Shown: positions 56,682-64,000 of the stretch, piece after piece | Layout of the letters: the number at the start of each line of letters is the position of its first letter | Position numbering within the stretch: the stretch's first letter is position 1 | From: Pseudevernia furfuracea | Taxonomy: Eukaryota > Ascomycota > Lecanoromycetes > Lecanorales > Parmeliaceae | DNA: 64,000 bases | NCBI GenBank assembly: GCA_022315425.1 | Contig: JAIUPT010000028.1 | Span: forward strand, 1,488,001-1,552,000 | Reading direction: 5' to 3' | Program-made: the position numbers and the translations under genes | Notes under the pieces: model-generated | Seen by the model: only the letters and a program-made list of their open reading frames with translations | Databases searched by the model: none | What the model was told of the DNA's origin: nothing

Positions 56682-56956
56682 TTCGCCCGAGGGCTCAAGC
56701 GGTGGTACAACAGTCAGTGCCCGCGCATAAACAACTCAATCTCATTAAAGAAGGCTATAATAGAACATTGAGTAAGGACTGGGTGAATGCAGGACTGTCG
56801 TGGCCCACTTCACTTCAACTTTCCTTGAACGTCAATATTTAAACGCGTCGCCAAGCGACGCGGCAATTCGTCGCGTTTTCTGTTTCGGAAATCCTGCTCG
56901 TCAGTATCCAACAGCCTATACTTACCGAATCCGCTCCTACGAAGAAAGAGGACCTT
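56682..56956. promoter_or_regulatory. POL32/RAD18 bidirectional promoter with MCB palindrome
   Basis: 275 bp between the two start codons. At 56843-56848 is a perfect MluI cell-cycle box (ACGCGT). It lies at the edge of an inverted repeat, CGCGTCGC-CAA-GCGACGCG (56844-56862), which supplies a second CGCG core, and a third CGCG-type core (TCGCGTTTT) follows at 56871-56879. MCB sites bind the MBF (Mbp1/Swi6) factor that drives G1/S expression of replication and repair genes, so co-regulation of the pair is a reasonable inference. Confidence 0.7.
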
Positions 56957-58307
56957 ATGGATAGCTCTTTCGACGTTCCCGACCCATCTGATTGGCTACA
57001 GACATCATTATCCCAACTCGGCCCTGTCGAACAAGCTTTACGTTGCCAAGTGTGTAAGGACTTTTTTGATACGCCGATGATTACTTCCTGTTCTCACACC
57101 TTCTGCTCTCTTTGTATTCGCCGATGTTTGACCACCGATGGCCGTTGTCCGGCTTGTCGTACACAAGATCAAGCAATCAAATTAAGAGCAAACTCGACGG
57201 TCCAAGAGCTTGTGGATGCTTTCAAAGTTGCAAGACCAGTGGTTCTACATTTGGGCCAAAAAGTTACAGCTACTAAAGACGGCAGTGAGCAGACCAAGAA
57301 AAGGAAGCTAGACTACACGGACATGGAAGACGATGAAGATGAGGACGAGGAGTACGTGGATGACAGTCTTCGACTAAGAAAACCCAGGCCGAGGAATCGA
57401 AGGCGTTCAAAATCAGATAGAGTGGATAATGACCGCTCCATATATCGTGGAAGGGATGGTGACCCTCCGCCAGGTCGGTCTGCTCAAAGTATGGGATTTT
57501 AGGCGATCAATACTAAATCTATTTCTAGAGGATGGCTTGACCGCGTGTCCCATCTGTGGGGCGAGAATGAAGGAGGAAGCAGTTTATGCTCATTTAGATG
57601 TACACAACAGTTCGGCCTCTACGACATTTCCAGCAAGGTGGACATTCCAACACTATTGGCCGATAAATAGACTGACAGGGCTTAGGCAATCACCTTCACA
57701 TCTCAACGTATTCGCGAATTCTCGTCGACCTTCAAACACTATGGAACGTCTTCCGCAACTGAACTACTCTTTGCTCAAAGATACTGCATTGCGGAAAAAG
57801 CTCTCCGAACTCGGCGTACCCAATGGAGGTCCTAAAGATCTGCTCATACGGAGACATACGGAATGGGTCAACCTCGTGAACGCAAACTGCGACTCGTCAA
57901 AGCCAAAGACGAAGCGTGAACTAATTCATGAACTTGAATCCTGGGACAGAACTCAGGGTCGTCAGATCTCAAGCAATTGCAACGGGGCAAGCAGTGCGTC
58001 TTCCGTGATGAGCAAAAACTTTGATGGGGTAGCATGGGCGAGCAATCATGGCAATGATTTTCAAGCATTGATCGCTCAAGCCCGAAGGAAGGTGAACCGT
58101 AAAGTCGAATCCACCAGCAGCACTAATGACATCCCCAATCCGGTGCTTGATCAGCGTACTGACAACGGATGTTTGGCTACAAGCCTGAATCGCAACTCAG
58201 CAGAAGGTGTCCGCCAATTAGATCACGCTCATCCTAAAGAAGGCGTTGATTTGTTGCATAACATCAAATCGTCAGGAAATATCGCGGACCTAGATGTAGG
58301 CGATTGA
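56957..58307 (+). CDS. RAD18: Rad18 E3 ubiquitin ligase
   Basis: Exons are 56957-57473 and 57529-58307 (55-bp intron), 431 residues. The RING finger is at about 30-69 (CQVCKDFFDTPMITSCSHTFC, CIRRC, CPAC). The splice gives DPPP-EDGLTACPICGARMKEEAVYAHLDVH, a UBZ-type zinc finger (C-x2-C..H-x3-H). A SAP domain follows at MERLPQLNYSLLKDTALRKK..GGPKDLLIRRHTEWVNL. A Rad6-binding helix would lie in RELIHELESWDR, followed by a disordered tail. Rad18 with Rad6 mono-ubiquitinates PCNA at stalled forks to start translesion synthesis. It shares a promoter with POL32. An acidic run (DMEDDEDEDEEY) lies between the RING and the UBZ. Confidence 0.95.
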
Positions 58308-58568
58308 GCCTTGTGGTGGACTACTGCAGTCAAAGGGCAACCAGTCTTGAAACTATCGTCGCCTCTGAGAGGGACAGTGAATACCAGTGGCCCCCGTGCC
58401 TTTGGTATGGCTCGAAGATCAGCAAATGGCCTAAATATCTTAGGGGTGTTTCTCTGTGGCCTCATGAAGTTGCAGCTATTCTGTCGTCAATCATTCTGCA
58501 GTACTTGTTACGGGCTCATCATCATGCCTTTTGGGCTATAGCTGGATAATCATCCAGCGGCAGACGTG

Positions 58569-60152
58569 TCAACCGCTAACACCCTGCTCTGTTGAAGGAA
58601 ATAGAGCTCTATCGTCAGACGATAGCCCCTGAGGGTCGTCTTTGCGTTCTTGCTGGGTTTCCTTGGTTTTTCGGACCGCGGCAATACCGGCAAGCCTGTC
58701 CTGCGTCTGGCGCGCTCCTTCCTCTTCTTCTCTTCCATTAGCGTGCTTTTCCAGGCTTTCGAGCTCTTCATCTAAGGCATCTTCGTCGATGACGCTGTCC
58801 CGTTGGGCACCTGTTCCGATCACGCCACCAATTTCATCGACCCTGTCCATTTCATCTCTAAGACCTTCGATGACATCCTCCACCTTGTCGATGCTGCCTA
58901 CTTGTGCATGCAAATTTCGGAGCACCCCCGTACTAGCTTCCATGACGCGAACAATGGCGACCTGATCTGCTGCTTGCTCGATCTTGCCATAGACTTCCTC
59001 CAATTGCGCTAATGTTTCTGATCTCTGCGTTAGGGTTGTTTCGGTCAACTTCTTAGATCGAAGCGCAGCCAACGCGGAGGTTCGGCTATTATTGTTGATC
59101 GCCTTCTGCGCACTTTCTGACAGAGTCGAAATACGCGTTGAGAGCCTAGCGACTTGCATGTTGATATCGGCAATGAGCGTTTTTAAGGAAGCTATTGTCT
59201 TGTCTTGAGTCGATAATACGGACGACGTCTCATCCACGGCCTTGAACTTGACCGTCTGATAATCAATTTAGATTGCACGTTCTTCGAATGTGACTAGCTT
59301 ACCTCAGCGTCATAGACTATTTTTGATTTGTCGCGCGCCAGATATGTAAGAATGAGGTGGAGATCACTCTCGGTCAATCCGTTTTGAGATCTTAGGATTT
59401 TGCCAGCCTCAGTTCTGAACATGGCCATTGGATATATGCGATCGATCTGATTGCTGTGACTTCCCATCTTGCTGGCAATTTTACTTGCGGCTTCCTGTAA
59501 CAGAGGTGAACAAAGTTTCAATGATCATTGTAGCTGGTACATACTTCCACGTTTGATAGTATGACAAAACTCGCTGCTGGCAACAGTCCCGCTCCTGTAG
59601 ACGAATCCAAAAGCCGAAGTCGCTTCAGTCCCCAAGTAAAAAGCCACCACGGTTGAACGATCCAATTCCGACTATGTATGGACTTTCGAGCAGTAACGAA
59701 TTCATGGTAGGGAATCATGTTCCGCTGGGAAACCGCTTCATCCTGTTGATCGAATATTTAGACATTGCCTGAAGAGAAATGTGGCTAAAGACATGTATTA
59801 CCTACTATGACAGTTCGGAGGGCCAACGGTCTTCCCCATTCTTTGGTCTCCAAAGATTGCAGGAGATTTTCTCCGGTCCTCACTGACAACGTGTCACGGT
59901 CTGCTCCATCGGATGGAAGCAAACCAGCCTGGGCAGCTTTGGTCAGCGCGTCTATCCACGCGGTCGTATTTGCTGCAAATCCGTCTGGGTTGGAGTAGCG
60001 TTGAAAGGTGAAGTCTGAGTAAAGCGATGGCAAACGTGCTCTACATCCATGGTCAGCATAAGTACATTATTATCCTCACCCTTAGCGGACTGTCTGGACG
60101 ACCTTCGGAATTGCTCTCCCTGGCCTATGATGAAATTTAGAAGTTCAGTCAT
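58569..60152 (-). CDS. CHM7: Chm7/CHMP7-type ESCRT-III protein
   Basis: Exons on the minus strand: 60103-60152, 59806-60040, 59545-59742, 59303-59494 and 58569-59255, 453 residues. The N-terminal half is the tandem winged-helix region: MTELLNFIIGQGEQFRR-ARLP, SLYSDFTFQRYSNPDGF, ETKEWGRPLALRTVI-DEA, then ARKSIHSRNWIVQPWW. The C-terminal half is a Snf7-like coiled coil (IASLKTLIADINMQVARLS; LEEVYGKIEQAADQVAIVRV) ending in acidic and basic helices. CHMP7/Chm7 is recruited to the inner nuclear membrane by LEM proteins and starts ESCRT-III polymers that seal the nuclear envelope and survey nuclear pores. The length is close to that of yeast Chm7 and human CHMP7. Confidence 0.9.
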
Positions 60153-61139
60153 GCTGAGCTCCTGAGTAGAGTATGCAGCAAAGAGTAAGCAAAAACCTCT
60201 ACCTTAGCCAAGCATCCTCTTGGCTTTTAGATCATTGGCTCCATGTCGACGATCAGGTCACGTCAAAACTAGCAGTGGTTAATGGTTACCTACGGTGTGC
60301 CATAATGAGTTAATAACCAATCTATTTTTACTTTTTTTTCCTTTCTTTCCCTCGCCAAATCTAAAATCCAAATTTTCTCAATATCATTATACTCAACAAT
60401 CACATATGCAAATAGTCTCAACTCGATATATGAATTCAATCTATCAACGAGACTAGCTAGATTCGATAGCGCAAGAAAGAAAGGTAAATATAGGTTGGTC
60501 ATTATGGCACACCGTATTACCTTTGCGACGCGACTACAGAGGTCAAAAGTCCTGCACATGCCAAGGAAAGGGTCCAGATGTCGGATAACCGCCGCCCCAA
60601 AGGTTGCCTGGACAATGCGCCTAGAACTGTGTCGGAAATTGTACCTGGCCTGAGCCCCATCCCCTATCAGGCCCAAAAGATACCCTAATGGGCTTCCAGG
60701 AAATGGTTCTAGGGTCGAGGGGTCTTCAACTATAGGGCCGTCTTCCGAAAATAGGGTTAGGGCTGGCACTAGCGTGCTATACTCTATCGGCGGCTGCGCG
60801 GCTAATGAAAGCACCTTAAGTAAACTCGAGTCTCGAAGAAACATCAGTCTTTATTAGTGAACATTGCTTTCATTTGTATGCCTTGAACACTCCTAATTCT
60901 GTGACTCGCGCCGATAATCAAATTTCAATGCGAGCTGATGAAGTCATGATCTTGGGGAGGCTGTCGGCATGTTTAGAGGAACCCCACAAGCGAATTCATC
61001 TTGTCCTTGGATAGCATAATATCATGTTCTATGCCATATTCTTCGGTGGTCTTCATTCCTGCCAGTACAGAAGATCTCACAGGAGTCATTCCAGGCCGTC
61101 CAGGCCGAGGAAGACGACAGAGAATAAGAGTCTTCATCT
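60153..61139. other. Intergenic with MITE
   Basis: About 990 bp between CHM7 and TRS85. It contains the MITE at 60291-60515. A 184-codon minus-strand frame (60290-60844) runs through the MITE and is not accepted as a gene. Confidence 0.55.
60291..60515. mobile_element. MITE with Tc1/mariner-like ends
   Basis: The left end reads TA-CGGTGTGCCATAATGA and the right end TCATTATGGCACACCG-TA, so 16 bp of terminal inverted repeat are identical and bounded by TA on both sides. The inverted similarity continues imperfectly inwards (ACCAATCTATTTTTAC against ACCAACCTATATTTAC). The interior is about 190 bp, A/T-rich, with no transposase. TA target sites and short non-coding length fit a non-autonomous element of the Tc1/mariner group. 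Confidence 0.75.
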
Positions 61140-63546
61140 ATGACACCTTCAGAGCATGAGATTGGGAGCCCTGGTGGAGTTTCCGAACGCCAGCAACCTG
61201 AGCTTGCTTTGAGATCGTCAAGAGAACTCACGTCGAGCGATCTGCCTGACACCACAGCCTCAAAATCTTCGTCTTTCATAAAAAGCACAAAATCCCTGTC
61301 CAGTTCAGAGTCTCGCCTACTATCGACTGCGGGCTCATCGTCATTATCCAAGTCCAGGTCACCGTCTTATCAGCGATCGCAGAGCCATGAGCGCTCGTCT
61401 GTCAGAAGCCGAGGGTCATCTCCATCGACTTCGGCGCATGGTAGTAACGAAACACACAGACAGATTATCGTGAGGTCTTTTGCGCCTCGGGTAGCCGTCT
61501 TCGCATCGTCAGACACCGAAGATTTTGTCAGACAAAAAGGCTTCAAGGATGGGCTATATAGCTTGCTCAGACCGTACGGAGAACGTTTGCACGGCAAGGT
61601 TGTTATACGAGATAGCGTGGGAGGTAGTAGAGGGTGGGATGACTTCGGCATCAAATTCATGGAGTCTCAAGCGCTTCAGATGGACAGCACATACCGCGCA
61701 GGTGGTAATATTGTGGATCAAGATGCTCGAAACCTAATCAATGGTTCCCAGCGCGTCTCTGAACATATCAAATCCTCGTACAGTAACGAGACTGGAAAAT
61801 CCATTGAAAGGGTGCTCAAGCATTATCTTCGAACTACGGGCGCAGATTCGGAAGGCCAAGTAGAAGGTTTTCTTGATGTTGAGGGCACGTCGTATGAACC
61901 ACGACCTGGGCTATCGCCGTTGTACCCGATGTATCTACGCAAACTGCTTTCAAGCACATCCATTGTCCCCTACGAGACTTTCTCGCATCCCGTCGCTTGC
62001 CTGATTGCGGTCAGCTCGCGCCATCCAGCTCCAATCGAAGCCTTGCGCCAATTATATACAAATTCCGGTCACGGGAGCAAAACCATCCCTGCATGGATGG
62101 GTACGGAGTACTTGCGATATTATGTCCTCATTCATGATGAGGAGAACGATGACATTACCAAGTCAACCGCTCTTTTTGACCTTATGAAAAGGCACTTCGG
62201 CCTGCACTGCCACTTGCTTAGGCTTAGACGGTCTCAATGTGTCCTTAGTGATGATGATAACACCAGAGTTCCTTCATGCGAGTGGCTTTCGGCGGAAGAA
62301 GAGGTTGAAATGTTTTCCACGAGAGGTAGGCTCGATTGTATATTTTCTATTCGTTGGCTTAGTACTGATGTCTGAAGATTACGCCGACGACGTTGAGCTC
62401 TCCGAGAAATACATTTTCGAATCGGATTCCACCGCTATCAAGAGTCTTCTTCGTGAAATGGTGACTCAATCTATCGTGCCATTTATGGAGAGCAAGGTCA
62501 TGACATGGAATGACCAAGTAGCTTCCAGGCGACGCGGTATCAGTGGTCGCTTCATGTCGTTGTCCAAACGCTGGACAGGCTTTGGCACGGCCAAAAGTAC
62601 GACATCCAGCCTTGCTGGTGTCTCGAATCTCTCTGGGAGCAACTACGATTCTCAGCAGGGTTTTTACCCACCAGAAACACCCGAGTCGACCATGCGCCAA
62701 CTGGGTGATTACGCTTTCATGCTCAGAGACTGGAAGTTGGCTTACAGCACGTACGATTTTTTGCGAGCAGATTTCGGCCACGATGAAGCATGGGGTTATC
62801 ATGCCGCAGCAAACGAGATGGCTGCGATCACTTCTCTGCTAACTCCCCAAGCATTCAATTTGAAGTCTAGATCAGAAACACTTGATCAAATGCTCGAAAC
62901 AGCTGCGTACTCGTATCTCACAAGATGCTCCATGCCATTTAACGTTACTCGATGTCTCATAATTGCAATAGAGCTACTCAAAACCCGTGGCCCCGTCGCA
63001 GCGGACGATGCGGCTAGGTGGGGAGGGAAGCTGCTTGAGCTTGGTATAGTGACTCCCAGCGCGCAAGCGTTGACCACGGAACGCATTGCAGAGTGCTATA
63101 TATCTCGAACAAGAGCGCCTTTGGCTGCTGCTGGCACTCGTAAAAGACAGGCCGCGTTGTGGAACGTCTTGGGATCAGATTCCTGGCTGAGGCTTGACAG
63201 TCCAGATCAGGCTCGAGTCCGTCTACGCGAAGCAAGCGCACTGTACGGCCTTGACAACCAAGGCAGTGCTAGACTTCCATTCCCGAGCATGCAAGGTTTG
63301 TGGCAAAAACTGAGTTTGGCTCTGAGAGATGCAGGTGGAGACGACTACGAAGCCTTGATTGACACGAGCGTGGCCCAGGACGACTTCGAATTGAACACCA
63401 CTGAGCATAAAGAGCAGCTCAACGCATTTACCCGTCCGAGAGTATCAAGCAGCACTGATGCGGAGGGTTTCACACCTCAAGATGCTGGCCCTACTCCTCC
63501 CGCAAGCCTTGACGACCTGCAGCTGCACAGTGATGGCTTTGAATAA
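61140..63546 (+). CDS. TRS85: TRAPPIII subunit Trs85/TRAPPC8
   Basis: Exons are 61140-62325 and 62378-63546 (52-bp intron, AAG acceptor), 784 residues. About 100 Ser-rich disordered residues precede the conserved region. This contains IIVRSFAPRVAVFASSDTEDFVRQKGF, SLLRPYGERLHGKVVIRDSV, PLYPMYLRKLLSSTSIVPYE and TFSHPVACLIAVSSRHPAPI. After the splice, EKYIFESDSTAIKSLLREMV, QSIVPFMESKVMTWNDQVAS and TPESTMRQLGDYAFMLRDWK are Trs85/TRAPPC8 hallmarks. The subunit defines the TRAPPIII complex, the Ypt1/Rab1 exchange factor of autophagosome formation and Golgi transport. The C-terminus is somewhat variable. Confidence 0.93.
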
Positions 63547-64000
63547 CGGCTTCACATGTGGACACGTTTCTACCAATTCTTGTATATTAGAAGCGCAGGC
63601 GATCAGCATCGAGCGAAGCATGGTGTGGGCGTCAATGTAGAGAGTTCCGGGTATCGAATCCTCTGACTTCGCAACTATACCTGAACATAAAAGGAAAGTC
63701 TGGGAGTCTACCGACTGACAGTCTCGTCAATACACCGGCACATATATCCTGCCCCAGGTTGGCTGCGGTTGCATTACCCACCCCAGCTTTCAAGCAGGTT
63801 TTTGACCTGGGCGAACATGAAGTGCATGAGCGTAGACCAATTTCAAGGACAATGATATCACTTCGATCTAGTCAAAGAGCAAGATTTGCTTCAACCTTAG
63901 ATTTTCTCATACGTCTTATTCTCTAGAGAATTTAATTTCACGTAAGAAGAAGTTCGTTATCTTTTAAATCGATCGAAATATACATTTTTAATAATCGCGC
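63547..64000. other. 3' flank of TRS85
   Basis: About 450 bp to the window end. A/T content rises after 63880. GGGTATCGAATCC at 63648 resembles a Pol III B box with one inserted base, but no A box or tRNA fold is visible. No gene is supported. Confidence 0.4.

Noticed and set aside
60290..60844. A 184-codon minus-strand frame starting with ATG
   Set aside because: Its last 75 or so codons lie in the MITE and end at its terminal repeat. The remainder has no motif, so it is probably a chance frame through repeat and spacer DNA.
63640..63665. B-box-like GGGTATCGAATCC
   Set aside because: It has one inserted base, no A box and no cloverleaf around it.
1..64000. CRISPR array, prokaryotic operons or integrated virus
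   Set aside because: There are no regularly spaced direct repeats, no Shine-Dalgarno-led gene strings and no viral hallmark genes; the window is ordinary fungal nuclear DNA.

Overview
The window is nuclear DNA from a filamentous ascomycete (Pezizomycotina). Genes are closely packed on both strands. They carry many short introns, mostly 45-90 bp, with GT..AG ends and CTRAY-type branch sites, and the housekeeping proteins are all fungal in character. The genus cannot be fixed from the sequence; the overall look would fit Leotiomycetes or a related class. Exon limits were worked out by hand from homology, splice signals and phase. Every multi-exon model from start to stop sums to a whole number of codons.

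Layout. 1-0.8 kb: 3' end of URB1 (+). 1.3-3.6 kb: an eIF4E-binding, 4E-T-like protein (+). 3.6-8.2 kb: gene-poor DNA with a tRNA-derived element, a diverged direct duplication and low-complexity repeats. 8.2-10.8 kb: SEC1 (-). 11.2-13.6 kb: SUV3 (+). 14.2-17.9 kb: PRP22 (+). 18.4-19.1 kb: G-patch protein (-). 19.3-20.6 kb: membrane SDR (+). 20.8-21.4 kb: UMP1 (+). 21.8-22.9 kb: prenylated ubiquitin-fold protein (-). 23.7-25.1 kb: bZIP-type basic-region protein (-). 25.1-30.6 kb: an accessory island. 30.6-32.3 kb: ERG8 (-). 32.9-36.9 kb: CYA5-like PPR protein (+). 37.3-38.2 kb: pyridoxamine-phosphate oxidase (-). 38.7-40.4 kb: GH125 mannosidase (-). 41.3-44.6 kb: UBA1 (+). 45.0-46.4 kb: ECM4-type glutathione transferase (+). 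46.9-48.2 kb: secreted aspartic protease (-). 49.7-53.9 kb: a divergent pair of repeat/His-rich proteins. 54.8-56.7 kb: POL32 (-), divergent from RAD18 (+, 57.0-58.3 kb). 58.6-60.2 kb: CHM7 (-). 60.3-60.5 kb: a MITE. 61.1-63.5 kb: TRS85 (+).

The most interesting locus is the accessory island. A 94-residue secreted precursor (26664-26993, minus) was not evident as a single open frame because a 45-bp intron interrupts it. It has a signal peptide followed by Tyr-containing repeats separated by dibasic Kex2 sites. About 1.7 kb away and divergent lies a UstYa-type (DUF3328) membrane oxidase with two HxxHC motifs (28658-29785). Precursor plus UstYa-type enzyme is the minimal signature of a dikaritin (ustiloxin-like) fungal RiPP pathway. 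The two full repeat units differ at seven positions, all synonymous, so the peptide appears to be under selection. A second highlight is the 275-bp promoter shared by POL32 and RAD18. It contains a perfect MluI cell-cycle box inside a CG-rich palindrome, which would couple both DNA-damage-tolerance genes to G1/S control.
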